A stretch of 64,000 nt of DNA from Rufibacter psychrotolerans (GCF_016924645.1 NZ_JAFFJV010000006.1:186001-250000); one strand, 5' to 3'. Numbered from the stretch's first letter, positions 55,195 to 63,488 are shown. A program made the numbers and translations. The notes: generated by a model from the sequence alone, not told the origin.

Positions 55195-56103
55195 TTAGGC
55201 AATTACCTCCTGCTGCGGGGTGGAAGTTTTCTTTACCGCTCCGCTGATGGTGGCAAAGTACACATCCTCCAGATCAGGCTGCACGGGTTCAAACTCCAGC
55301 CCCGGCTGGGCATCGGCGTAGACGTGGATGATAGTTTTCCCGGCGAACAGCCTTGAAGAGATCACGGCGTGATCGGCCTGGTGCTGGGGCAGCTCCTCTT
55401 TTTTGATGAATTTCCTCCAGATCATGCCCCGCATCTGCTCAATGGCCTGCAGCGGCTCGCCGGTGGCCAGCACCTCGCCTTTGTTGATAATGGCCATGTT
55501 TCGGCATAAATCGCTCACATCGTCCACAATGTGCGTGGACAGAATCACGATGATGTTTTCCCCGATCTCGCTCAGCAAATTGTGGAAACGGTTCCGCTCG
55601 GCGGGGTCCAAACCCGCGGTAGGCTCATCCACGATGATGATCTTGGGGTTGCCCAGCAGCGCCTGCGCAATCCCGAAGCGCTGTTTCATGCCGCCGGAGT
55701 AGCCGCCCAGGTTCTTTTTACGCACTTCGTAGAGGTTCGTCTGCTGCAGCAGCGAGGCCACCGTCTCTTTCCGCTCTTTGCTGTTATGGATGCCCTTCAG
55801 CACCGCGAAATGGTCCAGCAACTCCTCGGCACTCACCTTGGGGTACACCCCGAACTCCTGCGGCAGGTAGCCAAGCACTTTACGCATCTCGTCCTTCTCC
55901 CGGAACACATCCAAATCCCCTAGCCTGATGCTGCCGCTGTCTGCTTCCTGCAGCGTGGCGATGGTGCGCATGAGCGATGATTTCCCTGCCCCGTTGGGCC
56001 CCAGCAACCCGAACATGCCGGTGGGAATGGTGAGGTTCACGTTTTTAAGCGCCTGCACGCCGTTGGGGTAGGTTTTGGAAAGGTTTTGAATGATGAGTTC
56101 CAT
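55195..56103 (-). CDS. ABC transporter ATP-binding protein
   Basis: A 302-residue ATPase with Walker A GPNGAGKSS (about residues 35-43), Q-loop LGYLPQEFGVYP, signature YSGGMKQRFGIAQALLG, Walker B IIIVDEPTAGLDPAERNRF and the His switch LSTHIVDDV. A C-terminal extension of about 80 residues follows. It pairs with the permease-peptidase fusion encoded after it, from which it is separated by a hairpin repeat. Substrate of the exporter unknown. Confidence 0.92.
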   Translation of the reverse strand: MELIIQNLSKTYPNGVQALKNVNLTIPTGMFGLLGPNGAGKSSLMRTIATLQEADSGSIRLGDLDVFREKDEMRKVLGYLPQEFGVYPKVSAEELLDHFAVLKGIHNSKERKETVASLLQQTNLYEVRKKNLGGYSGGMKQRFGIAQALLGNPKIIIVDEPTAGLDPAERNRFHNLLSEIGENIIVILSTHIVDDVSDLCRNMAIINKGEVLATGEPLQAIEQMRGMIWRKFIKKEELPQHQADHAVISSRLFAGKTIIHVYADAQPGLEFEPVQPDLEDVYFATISGAVKKTSTPQQEVIA

Positions 56104-56283
56104 GGTGGTAAAGGGTTAGGTTGGAATGAGGAAGGTTTTGTAGGATTAGTAGAGTAGAGTGACAGAAAATTACAAGCAAATGAAAGTCTTTGTGTTACCG
56201 GTGCCGACGCGCCTTGGATCTAAAAATAAAACCCTAATTGATCAACAATTAGGGTTTTATTAGACAAGTGTAATTTGTCTGGC

Positions 56284-56319
56284 GTTTTAGGGATGTTTTC
56301 CGGAAAAGAGGGCAGAAAC
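56284..56319. repeat. Dispersed hairpin copy, 3' of CDF gene
   Basis: GTTTTAGGGATGTTTTCCGG with right arm AAAAGAGGGCAGAAAC, 6 nt from the stop at 56326. Confidence 0.7.
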
Positions 56320-56325
56320 CCCGAG

Positions 56326-57270
56326 TCAATGGTAGACGCCTGCATGCGCGCAGGAGTGACCGGCCTCGCCGCGCTCTACCTGCAAGGTCACGTGCTGAAT
56401 GCCAAAGTGGTGGCCAATCTCATCTCGGATTTCCATGAGTTGGGTGTCCTGGTAGCCTTCTTCCACCACCAGGTGGGCGGTGAGGGAATTCTCGGTGCTG
56501 CTCATGGCCCACACGTGCAGGTCATGTACCTGGCTTACGCCCGGCACGGTTTGCAGGTACTCCCGAATGGCCCGCAAATCAATGCCATGTGGCACAGCGT
56601 CTAAGGTGAGCCGCAACGATTCTACCAGCAAGCCCCAGGTGCTCCAGACAATCACCGCCACAATGACCAGACTCACCACGGCATCTACCCAGAACCAACC
56701 CGTGTAGTACATGACCAGACCAGCCACCACTACGCCCAGACTCACCAGCGCATCGGCTACCATGTGCAGGTACGCGCCTTTCACGTTGATATCATGTTCC
56801 TTGCCCCGGAAGAAAAGCATGGCAGTACCGGCATTAATGAAAATACCCACCCCTGAAATGAGCGAAATGGCAGTACCGTTCACCGAGGGAGCGGAGCCCA
56901 GGCGCTCTATGGCTTCCCAACCAATGGCCCCCACCGCCAGCAAGAGCAGAACGGCATTCAGCAAGGAGACCAGCGTGGTGGTTTTGCCATACCCGTAGGT
57001 AAACCGATCTGTGGGTTTGCGCTGCGAGATCTTAAGGGCGAAATAAGCCAGGAGCAGACTCACAACATCGGTGAGGTTATGGCCGGCATCGGTGAGCAGG
57101 GCAAGGGAGTTGTACCACCAACCGGCGCTCGCCTCCACGGCCACAAAAAGAATGTTCAGAGCAATTCCCCAACCAAACGCCTTGGATTTGTTCCCCGAGG
57201 AAGGCAAGCCGTGGGCGTGCGAATGACTATGCCCATGTGAGCCGTGGGAGTGGGTATGTACGTGTGCCAT
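56326..57270 (-). CDS. CDF-family metal cation/proton antiporter
   Basis: A 314-residue cation diffusion facilitator. The N-terminus has 11 His in a short run (HVHTHSHGSHGHSHSHAHG). Helix II has LALLTDAGHNLTD and helix V has HMVADALVSLG, giving the paired metal-binding HxxxD/DxxxH sites of Zn/Co/Cd exporters. A C-terminal cytosolic domain with a ferredoxin-like fold (LRAIREYLQTVPGVSQVHDLHVW) follows. It ends with several His and Cys. It probably exports zinc; copper is not a usual substrate of the family. Confidence 0.93.
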   Translation of the reverse strand: MAHVHTHSHGSHGHSHSHAHGLPSSGNKSKAFGWGIALNILFVAVEASAGWWYNSLALLTDAGHNLTDVVSLLLAYFALKISQRKPTDRFTYGYGKTTTLVSLLNAVLLLLAVGAIGWEAIERLGSAPSVNGTAISLISGVGIFINAGTAMLFFRGKEHDINVKGAYLHMVADALVSLGVVVAGLVMYYTGWFWVDAVVSLVIVAVIVWSTWGLLVESLRLTLDAVPHGIDLRAIREYLQTVPGVSQVHDLHVWAMSSTENSLTAHLVVEEGYQDTQLMEIRDEIGHHFGIQHVTLQVERGEAGHSCAHAGVYH

Positions 57271-57439
57271 AGCGGTTATAAAGCCAGGTGTCTTTTCATA
57301 TTACGAACAAGCTGGATGCTGAAATCAATCCTAACGCAAAGAAAAGCAGGAGAGAAGGACAGACCGTTACAGCATTTTGGCTGGGACTTACATAATTTCT
57401 GGCGGAGGTTTATAGTGAGAGGGTAAGATTCTACCATTT

Positions 57440-57571
57440 CCCTCGCTCGCCTCCGGCGAGTGTGAGGAATCGGGCGGCCTCTGGCCGCGTTGGGGAAGAA
57501 CTTTGCTCGTATTAAGTGCCTAGCGGCGGGACGCCGCCAGATAACTCACACTCGCCAGAGGCGAGCGAGGG
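57440..57571. repeat. REPIN-like element, family B, copy 2
   Basis: CCCTCGCTCGCCTCCGGCGA at the left and TCGCCAGAGGCGAGCGAGGG at the right, with GCGGCCTCTGGCCGC and GCGGCGGGACGCCGC inside. It occupies the middle of the 480-bp spacer between the CDF gene and the second Csp-like gene; the rest of that spacer shows no gene. Confidence 0.8.
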
Positions 57572-57687
57572 GTTAGTGTGTAATCTGAAGCACCGAAGGC
57601 AGGCTCCTTGCCAGGTGCCCTCAAGTTTTTGTCAAAAGGGGGCATGTCCCTCCGTTTTGGAGCAATTTTATGAAAAATGGCTTTAAA

Positions 57688-57735
57688 TAGAAAAGCCAAG
57701 GGGAGCAGCCCGCAAGTGGCTGCTCCCCTTGGCCT
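57688..57735 (-). terminator. Terminator of the second Csp-like gene
   Basis: GCCAAGGGGAGCAGCC (57695-57710) pairs exactly with GGCTGCTCCCCTTGGC (57718-57733), 14 nt past the stop, with a weak T-rich run on the minus strand. Confidence 0.75.
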
Positions 57736-57748
57736 CGGGAAAATTGGT

Positions 57749-58078
57749 TTAAGACGCGATAGACTCGCAGGCTTCGGCGCAGCGGAAGCAAGCCTCGGCG
57801 CATTGCTGGCAGTGGTCATGGTGGTGCTTGGCGCACTCCTCGCCGCAGGCGCGGCAGATTTCAATGCATTCTCTGAGCAGGTGTTTGCCGTGCACCGATC
57901 CTCTAGCTAAAAAGGCGGCGGTCAGGCGGCAGATATCAGCGCAGTCGCGGTCGGTCCGGATGCAGTTGGCCATCATCTTTACGTCCTCTTCCTGCAGGCA
58001 GGAAGAGGCGCAGTGCTCACATGCGGCAATACAATCCTGTAAGGCGTCTAATACGGTTCTGATTCGTGAATCAATCAT
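57749..58078 (-). CDS. Four-helix-bundle copper-storage-like protein (Csp/DUF326), second copy
   Basis: A 109-residue paralogue of the protein at 50863-51243 with the same 16 cysteines in the same spacing (CIAACEHCASSCLQ, NCIRTDRDCADIC, CIEICRACGEECAKHHHDHC, CAEACFRCAEAC). It lacks the acidic tail and has an additional His cluster (KHHHDHC) near the bundle mouth. No signal peptide. It is 160 bp from a gene for an HMA-AraC fusion regulator, which makes a copper response plausible; the regulation itself is inferred. Confidence 0.88.
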   Translation of the reverse strand: MIDSRIRTVLDALQDCIAACEHCASSCLQEEDVKMMANCIRTDRDCADICRLTAAFLARGSVHGKHLLRECIEICRACGEECAKHHHDHCQQCAEACFRCAEACESIAS

Positions 58079-58239
58079 GGTGCTGAGGTTATGTTAGAAA
58101 TAATGGTTTCACACGCACACTCTGGTTCCCAGATCAAGCGGACAGACAGTTGCTGTCGCGCAGTTGGGATATTTCAGGTATACGCCCTCAGAGACCCGAC
58201 GGTCTTACATAATTGTGTAAAGAGGTTACAAGATTCGGC

Positions 58240-58806
58240 TTAGGTGAGGTCATCCAGGGGAAGCCGTTCTATGAGCGGATCCTTCTTGTAGTCGGTAACG
58301 GAGATGCCGGTCACTTTCTTGAACTGGTTGGAAAGGTGCTGTACGCTGCTGTAGCGCAGCCGGTAGGCAATCTCGCTCAGGGTAAGTTCGCCGTACGAGA
58401 TGAGTTCTTTCACCCGCTCAATCTTGAGGCGGATGAGGTATTTCTCAATGGTGGTGTGGGTGTGCTGCGAGAACACTTTGCTCAGGTGCTGGTAAGACAT
58501 GCCCAGCTTCTCTGCCAGGTACACCGAGGTGGTGATGGGCTGGTATTCTTCCTCTGAGGCGCGCAGGTACTCCAGCAGGGTGGTCTTGATCTGGTCGGTG
58601 AGCTGTTGGTCCTTCTCCTGCAGCAGCTCAAAGCCATGCACCTGCAGGGCAGCGTTCAGGGCCGGGGTGTCTACGGGCGCACCAGACACAAAGGCTTCGC
58701 CCAGCTTTACTTCTTTCACGTCAAGCCCCTGCTGTTGTAAAACATCGGTCACGGTGGCAATGCAACGGGGGCAAACCATATTCTTTATGTGCAGGTGCTG
58801 TTCCAT
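58240..58806 (-). CDS. HMA-domain/AraC-type fusion regulator
   Basis: A 188-residue protein joining two domains. Residues 1-65 resemble a heavy-metal-associated domain with MVCPRC (Cys12, Cys15), where CopZ has its metal site. Residues about 85-175 are an AraC/XylS double helix-turn-helix (SVYLAEKLGMSYQHLSKVFSQ and LSEIAYRLRYSSVQHLSNQFKKVTGISVTDYKK). The natural reading is a sensor that binds Cu(I) or another soft metal and controls nearby metal genes, such as the Csp gene downstream. The metal and the targets are inferred. It is transcribed alone as far as can be seen. Confidence 0.85.
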   Translation of the reverse strand: MEQHLHIKNMVCPRCIATVTDVLQQQGLDVKEVKLGEAFVSGAPVDTPALNAALQVHGFELLQEKDQQLTDQIKTTLLEYLRASEEEYQPITTSVYLAEKLGMSYQHLSKVFSQHTHTTIEKYLIRLKIERVKELISYGELTLSEIAYRLRYSSVQHLSNQFKKVTGISVTDYKKDPLIERLPLDDLT

Positions 58807-58963
58807 GGGTAAGAAGGCAGATGGCCATTAGCGTATAACGAAGAACCACGCGTTGGTGGTTAGGCGGGCCGGGTTCTAGTTCTGCTTTGGCGCGAAAGTA
58901 CTAAAAACAGGCCATAAACAGGGGAGGGCTCCTTTTCAGGAACAGGCGCCCACCCAAATAAGT

Positions 58964-59263
58964 TTAGTCGGCCTTCTTGGGCAGGTTGCGGCGCGGCGCG
59001 GTGGCCGGCGGGGCCTTTTTGGCCTTTTTTCCCGAAAACCGCAGGAAAAGCCAGTTCACCGAAGGGACGATGACAAACGCGGTACCGGCCAGCAGGATAA
59101 AGATGCCCAGGAAAGCGTTAAAGAGCCGGAAGATAAAATCTGAGGTGAGCCCGAAGGTATACAGCAGCAGGGCCATGGCCAGCAGCATGCTGATCAAGGC
59201 CGCGATGAGCAGGTCACGGCGCCAGTCGCGCTGGAAGGGGTGCCTTTTTACAACTTTCGCCAT
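58964..59263 (-). CDS. Small hypothetical membrane protein
   Basis: A 99-residue protein with two predicted membrane helices (about 18-40 and 46-72) between positively charged ends (MAKVVKRHPFQRDWRRD; KKAKKAPPATAPRRNLPKKAD). It starts one base after the stop of the thioredoxin-like gene, so they are co-transcribed. I do not recognise a family. Confidence 0.65.
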   Translation of the reverse strand: MAKVVKRHPFQRDWRRDLLIAALISMLLAMALLLYTFGLTSDFIFRLFNAFLGIFILLAGTAFVIVPSVNWLFLRFSGKKAKKAPPATAPRRNLPKKAD

Positions 59264-59264
59264 G

Positions 59265-59888
59265 TTACGCCAGGGTGGTTCTGGTCCAGTGCGGAACCAG
59301 GTGCAGCAGTTCCTCCTGCAGGGCCTGCCCGTTGTTTTCCTCGGAGTACTGCAGTGATTTCTTGATGAACTCCAGCAGGGGCAACTCCTGCTGCTTCAGC
59401 TGCGCCACATACTCCTGCAGGATTTGCGGCCTGGGCCCCCATGAGCCGATGGCTTTCAGGGTGTCCGCCTGCAGGGCGATGAGCTTGGGAATGCTGCGGC
59501 CCCCGGCGGTGAGATAGGCGTCCATCACGGCGGGCTGCTCAGACCGCAGAAGGGTGCGCAGCTCCAGATGGGGCGATTGGGCGGCCAGCGCGGCCAGCAC
59601 CGGCAAGTGCACCGCTGCGTCTCCGCACCAGCCCTCGGTGAGCACCAGCCACAGCTGCGGTTTGGGCAGGGCCTGCACCAGTTCCACCAGTTCTGGCCTG
59701 AGCGGCGTCTGGTAGGTGCGCTCCATAATGGCCAGGTTGTCTTTAGTGAGGCGGGCCAGAAACTCAGACTGCTCCAGTCCGGTGGTTTTCCCCTGGGCCA
59801 CCGCTTCCCGCACCAAGGCCAGGTAGTCGGCGAAGGGGAGGCTCTGGGCCACCACCTCAGGAGTGATTACATCTTGTTGGATTCCCAT
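59265..59888 (-). CDS. Thioredoxin-family protein with single active-site Cys
   Basis: A 207-residue protein with a thioredoxin-like fold. The active-site region reads TEGWCGDAAVHLP: the second Cys of the usual CxxC is replaced by Ala-Ala, so it cannot form the classic disulfide. GGRSIPKLIAL contains the cis-Pro segment. The N-terminal 80 residues are helical. It lacks a signal peptide, so it is cytosolic. Its function is unknown; related Bacteroidota proteins are annotated only as thioredoxin family. Confidence 0.78.
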   Translation of the reverse strand: MGIQQDVITPEVVAQSLPFADYLALVREAVAQGKTTGLEQSEFLARLTKDNLAIMERTYQTPLRPELVELVQALPKPQLWLVLTEGWCGDAAVHLPVLAALAAQSPHLELRTLLRSEQPAVMDAYLTAGGRSIPKLIALQADTLKAIGSWGPRPQILQEYVAQLKQQELPLLEFIKKSLQYSEENNGQALQEELLHLVPHWTRTTLA

Positions 59889-59974
59889 ACAATTTGGGTT
59901 TGGTCTTTACTCAAACGGTGCCCCTAAGATACGGCAAAGCCGGGTTCCTGCCCAACTGCGCCGCGCCATAACAC

Positions 59975-60003
59975 AAAAGACCCGGGTGTTTCCCGGGTCT
60001 TTT
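59975..60003 (-). terminator. Terminator after the disordered protein gene
   Basis: AAAAGACCCGGG (59975-59986) pairs exactly with CCCGGGTCTTTT (59992-60003) around a TGTTT loop. It lies 44 nt past the stop of the gene at 60047. Confidence 0.7.
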
Positions 60004-60046
60004 GCGGAAAACAGGCCCTAAATGCCTGTTGCCACGTGCTGGCACG

Positions 60047-60580
60047 TTACTCTTTCTCGTTGCCCAGCCCTTCCTTGTCCTTGTGGCCCTTGAGGGTGCT
60101 GGCGTTGGGCTGGGTGTTGCGGAACTCTTTGTCTGAGGAGTCGGCGCCGCGGGTGTCTGAGGGGTTGGCGTGCGAGCCCTGCGGAGTATGCTGCTCTGGG
60201 TCTACCTTTCCCTTCTTGGCGCCGCCGCCGTGCCCTTCCCGGGACGGAACGTTCTCGCCGCGGGTGTTGTCTGCCCCGCCGGGCACCGGTCCCTCCTGGT
60301 ACTTAGGAGCGTTGTTGCCCTGGTTGCCGCTGTGGCTGAGCTCGCTGTTGGGTCTTCCGCTTACCCCCGCGCCGGTACTTTTGCTGTTGTTGTCATTAGA
60401 CTTCTGGTTGCCGCTGCCGGGCGTGTTGGGGTTTGACCGGGTCTCGGGCGAGCCGTCATACGGCGGGTTGTTGTTGTGCCGGTTGCTGTTGTTGAGGTTA
60501 TCGTCCTGGCTGTTGATATCGCGCCAGCTTCTGTCCTGGTCCGGCCGATTTTGCTTAGGGCTATTGCCGCTTCCTTTCAT
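60047..60580 (-). CDS. Low-complexity, probably disordered hydrophilic protein
   Basis: A 177-residue protein rich in Asn, Gly, Ser, Asp, Lys and Pro, with no hydrophobic segment and no cysteine (for example NSQDDNLNNSNRHNNNPP, GGADNTRGENVPSREGHGG). Composition is that of hydrophilins and desiccation-related disordered proteins. The opposite strand has an equally long open frame, but it is a poor candidate: it is Leu/Ser-rich without a fold. The minus-strand choice is supported by a terminator just after it. Confidence 0.65.
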   Translation of the reverse strand: MKGSGNSPKQNRPDQDRSWRDINSQDDNLNNSNRHNNNPPYDGSPETRSNPNTPGSGNQKSNDNNSKSTGAGVSGRPNSELSHSGNQGNNAPKYQEGPVPGGADNTRGENVPSREGHGGGAKKGKVDPEQHTPQGSHANPSDTRGADSSDKEFRNTQPNASTLKGHKDKEGLGNEKE

Positions 60581-60814
60581 GGCTTGGTCTCCTTATTAAA
60601 AGTAAAACTTATACACTTGGTTACCCCGGGCTTGGCCCGAAGTATACCGTTGTACGAGGGCAGTGCCGGTTAAGATTAGCAGAAACCCGCCTTGCCCTTA
60701 ATTCTGCCTGAAACCAAGCCTGGGCTTAACTCAATGCCCGCCGCCCGCGTACTAAGCCTGAACGGCCGGCGGTACTGCCCTGGGCCGCAACACCTAATCT
60801 ACCTAACCAGTACT

Positions 60815-61165
60815 ATGAAAAAGCTATTGATTTCCCTTAACCGCCTCTCTTGGTCCCTGTTGCTGGGGGGCGCTCTTATACTAGGCACCTCGGCCTGCAG
60901 TACCGGCACCAGTGAAGGTGAGGTAAACGTGGAGGAAAGCGACTTTAAAGACAAAAGCCCCACCGAGCACAACCCGCAGGGCCTGAGCGATGAAACCCAG
61001 GACAACGGCGGACCAGCGGCTCCCGGGGCCATGACCAGCGACTCGGCCTACGATGAGGTCTATGAGCGGCAACAGCAAAAAAGCAGGCAGCAAACCGGCG
61101 GTTCCAGCAACCAGGGATACGGCGGGGCCGCTGAGCGCAACAAGAACGACAAAGAAAACCAATAA
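60815..61165 (+). CDS. Small hypothetical lipoprotein, low-complexity mature part
   Basis: A 116-residue lipoprotein. The start at 60815 opens a signal peptide (MKKLLISLNRLSW...) with the lipidated Cys28 in GTSAC; an upstream extension is not signal-like. The mature part is hydrophilic and rich in Gln, Asn, Ser and Gly (RQQQKSRQQTGGSSNQGYGG), like the disordered protein encoded divergently. It may be a small envelope stress protein; function unknown. Confidence 0.68.
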   Translation: MKKLLISLNRLSWSLLLGGALILGTSACSTGTSEGEVNVEESDFKDKSPTEHNPQGLSDETQDNGGPAAPGAMTSDSAYDEVYERQQQKSRQQTGGSSNQGYGGAAERNKNDKENQ

Positions 61166-61172
61166 CGCTCCA

Positions 61173-61227
61173 CCCCAAAACAGCGAAGCCTGCCGCAGTT
61201 GATGCGGCAGGCTTCGCTGCTTTGGGG
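61173..61227. terminator. Bidirectional terminator between convergent genes
   Basis: CCCCAAAACAGCGAAGCCTG with the following bases pairs with GCGGCAGGCTTCGCTGCTTT and GGGG over more than 20 bp. Its ends overlap the outer part of a dispersed hairpin. Confidence 0.8.
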
Positions 61228-61254
61228 CTGTTTTGCCCAGAATAGGCCTAAAAC
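61219..61254. repeat. Dispersed hairpin copy, 3' of second beta-propeller gene
   Basis: GCTTTGGGGCTGTTTTGCCC and right arm AATAGGCCTAAAAC, 3 nt from the stop at 61258. Confidence 0.65.
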
Positions 61255-61257
61255 CCC

Positions 61258-62286
61258 TTACCTGAACCCAAACCCGGTAGGCGTGCCCTGCACCTGGAAC
61301 GAATCTAGGGCGGCCCCGGTGCTGCGGTAGCGCACTACCCAGCCGTTGGCGCCCGGCACCGCCTTGGAGAAGTACAGCAGCCCGTCGGCCGGGTCTTGCC
61401 CCATCGCCTGGAACCGGCGCCTGATCAGAGGCGCCTCGGGTAGGGTCACGGCGTTCAGGTCCAGCACGTACACGCCGTCTGCCAGAAAGTACAGCCGGTT
61501 TCTGGAGGCGCTTAACGTGAGGCCATGCGGTTGTACCGCGGCATTGGGAAACGGGAACATTACCGGAGCAGTGCTCAGGTTGCTGGCCGAAAACCGGATC
61601 AACTGGCCCCGGGTGGCGTTGGGGCTACCGCCGCACAAGACCCAAAGGTTGCCGCTGCCGTCTACCACCAGGCTGTTGGGATTATCGCCCACAGTGAGGG
61701 AAGCCTCCATGGTGTTGGTAACGGTGTTAATGACGTTGACCTGGTTACTGGCGGCATTGGCCACAAACAGGCGATTTCCCGCCACGGCCATAGCGCCGGG
61801 CGTTTTGCCGGTCTTTACCGTGTCAGTAACCTGAAACGTGCCCAGGTCCAGTTCCACCACCCGGCCAGAGTCGGCGGGGTTCAGCCAGTCACTGATGAAC
61901 GCCCGGCGGTTGTTGAGGGCCGCAAACGCCTGCGGGCTCTCCAGTTGGTCCATTGTCCCGGTGGCCGTGAAGGTGTTGGCCAGCAGCGCCTCTACCGTGC
62001 CGTTGCTGGTGACCAGGTACATCCGCTCAAACGCAGAGGCCATGGTCAGCACGTTTCCCGCCAGGGCTCTGCCGTTCACCTTGGCAAAAAGGTCGGGCTC
62101 TACCGTGCCGGTGGCCCGGTCGTAAAAGCTGATGGTTCCGCTCTGGGATCCGGCATTGGCAATCAAGACCCCGGCCTGGTACGTGGGCAGCACTTCTTTC
62201 TTCTCTTCCTGGCAGGAAGAGGCCAGAAACAGCGCGGCCAGGGAGAATACTCCCAGCCTTAGGGGGGAGAAAAGTAGACGTTTCAT
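61258..62286 (-). CDS. YncE/DUF5074-like beta-propeller lipoprotein, possibly BtuG-like (copy 2)
   Basis: A 342-residue lipoprotein. The start at 62286 gives a signal peptide with Cys25 (LASSC) followed by Gln-Glu-Glu. The body is a seven-bladed propeller of repeats such as GAMAVAGNRLFVANAASNQVNVINT and NSLVVDGSGNLWVLCGG. In gut Bacteroides, BtuG is a propeller lipoprotein of this type that binds cobalamin on the cell surface next to its BtuB receptor. Here the receptor fragment lies upstream; cobalamin binding is inferred from that arrangement only. It is a paralogue of the gene before it, separated by a hairpin and terminator. Confidence 0.78.
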   Translation of the reverse strand: MKRLLFSPLRLGVFSLAALFLASSCQEEKKEVLPTYQAGVLIANAGSQSGTISFYDRATGTVEPDLFAKVNGRALAGNVLTMASAFERMYLVTSNGTVEALLANTFTATGTMDQLESPQAFAALNNRRAFISDWLNPADSGRVVELDLGTFQVTDTVKTGKTPGAMAVAGNRLFVANAASNQVNVINTVTNTMEASLTVGDNPNSLVVDGSGNLWVLCGGSPNATRGQLIRFSASNLSTAPVMFPFPNAAVQPHGLTLSASRNRLYFLADGVYVLDLNAVTLPEAPLIRRRFQAMGQDPADGLLYFSKAVPGANGWVVRYRSTGAALDSFQVQGTPTGFGFR

Positions 62287-62355
62287 CTTGCGAAGGTAGA
62301 AAAATAGCCTGAACCCCGCTCCATCCCGCCCTTTCGGTCTCAAGCCACCACGCGT

Positions 62356-62405
62356 AAAAGCAGAAAGCCGCCGGCTTCTTCTGAGGCCAACGGCTTTCTG
62401 CTTTT
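62356..62405 (-). terminator. Terminator between the two beta-propeller genes
   Basis: AAAAGCAGAAAGCCG (62356-62370) pairs exactly with CGGCTTTCTGCTTTT (62391-62405). It may end or attenuate the transcript between the receptor/propeller unit and the second propeller gene. Confidence 0.75.
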
Positions 62406-62436
62406 GGCGGGTTTCTGCCAAAAAGGCCCCAAAACG
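62400..62436. repeat. Dispersed hairpin copy, 3' of first beta-propeller gene
   Basis: GCTTTTGGCGGGTTTCTGCC with right arm AAAGGCCCCAAAACG, 2 nt from the stop at 62439. Confidence 0.6.
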
Positions 62437-62438
62437 GG

Positions 62439-63488
62439 TTATCTGAAGCTGAACCCGTTGGGCAGGATTCTCACCTGGAACGAGTCAATCACCGCGCCGG
62501 AGGTTTGGTACCGCACCGCCCAGCCGTTGGAGTTGTAGCCGCCTACCCCCAGGTACAGAAGGTTGGTTTCGGGGTCCAGGCCCAGACCGTAGGCGTTGCG
62601 GTTGATGAGGGCGGTGCCGGGCGCCGCGGTGGCCGAGGTAGACATGGCGTACACCTTGCCGCCGTACGAGTAGTAGAGCGTGTTTTTGGCTCCGTTGATG
62701 GTGAGCTGGCCCGCCCCCAGTTCTCCCGGCGCGAAGCCGTACGTGGTAAGGGCGTGGTTGTTGGCCGGATCAATCTTGACCAGAGCCCCCGGAGCCGAGT
62801 AGCCGCCTCTCAGCACCCAGATCTTGTTGCTGGCGTCCAGGACCAGGTGTTTGGGAGCTTCGCCCACTGGCAGGCTAGCCACCACCGCATCTGTGGTGGT
62901 GTTGATCACCGAGATGGTGTTGTCATCGCTGTTGGCTACGTACAGCAAGCCGTTGTGGAGCAGCAAGCCTTCGGGCTGCAGCCCCACGTTGATGGTTTTG
63001 GTGACGGTGTTGGTGGTGAGGTCCAGCACCGCTACCCGGCCCGTGCCGGTATAGCCCAGATACGGGTAGCCCACGTGCTCGGTCACGTAGGCCTTGGTCG
63101 TGTTCAGGGCCGCCATGTACCTGGGAATCTTCAGGCCGTTGATCACGCCGGTAGAGGCGAAGGTATAGGCGTCTACCACCTCAATCTTCTCGCTGTTGTT
63201 CACGGCAATGTACGCCTTGTCGCCAATAAAGGTCATGGATTGGGCGGCATCGCCCAGGGGGCGGTTATTTACCTGCTTGAACAGCTCCGGAATAAAGGTG
63301 GTGGTGTCGCGGGACAGGTAACTTACCTCAGCGTTGGTATGGGTGAACTGGCCTTCGTTGGTGATGAACACGCCGTGCTCATAGGCGCCTTTGGGGGCGT
63401 TGTCTTCGTTGCTGTCGCAGGAGGTGGTGAGCAGAGTGCCGCCGGCCAGCACGCACAGAAAGGACTTTTTAAAGTAAGTGAGTTTCAT
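62439..63488 (-). CDS. YncE/DUF5074-like beta-propeller lipoprotein, possibly BtuG-like (copy 1)
   Basis: A 349-residue lipoprotein with Cys24 (TTSC) followed by Asp-Ser-Asn-Glu-Asp, starting at 63488; the upstream frame is not signal-like. Propeller repeats include TGRVAVLDLTTNTVTKTINVG, EGLLLHNGLLYVANSDDNTISVINTTT and KHLVLDASNKIWVLRGG. It begins 29 nt after the TonB receptor stop, so the two are probably one unit, as in btuB-btuG loci. The two propeller proteins end in similar VIDSFQVR.LPNGFSFR-type sequences, showing recent duplication. Confidence 0.8.
   Translation of the reverse strand: MKLTYFKKSFLCVLAGGTLLTTSCDSNEDNAPKGAYEHGVFITNEGQFTHTNAEVSYLSRDTTTFIPELFKQVNNRPLGDAAQSMTFIGDKAYIAVNNSEKIEVVDAYTFASTGVINGLKIPRYMAALNTTKAYVTEHVGYPYLGYTGTGRVAVLDLTTNTVTKTINVGLQPEGLLLHNGLLYVANSDDNTISVINTTTDAVVASLPVGEAPKHLVLDASNKIWVLRGGYSAPGALVKIDPANNHALTTYGFAPGELGAGQLTINGAKNTLYYSYGGKVYAMSTSATAAPGTALINRNAYGLGLDPETNLLYLGVGGYNSNGWAVRYQTSGAVIDSFQVRILPNGFSFR

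Noticed and set aside
60036..60599. Long plus-strand open frame opposite the disordered protein gene
   Set aside because: The frame is Leu/Ser/Pro-rich without fold or signal and is a shadow of the G/C-rich minus-strand gene; the terminator at 59975-60003 fits the minus-strand gene.
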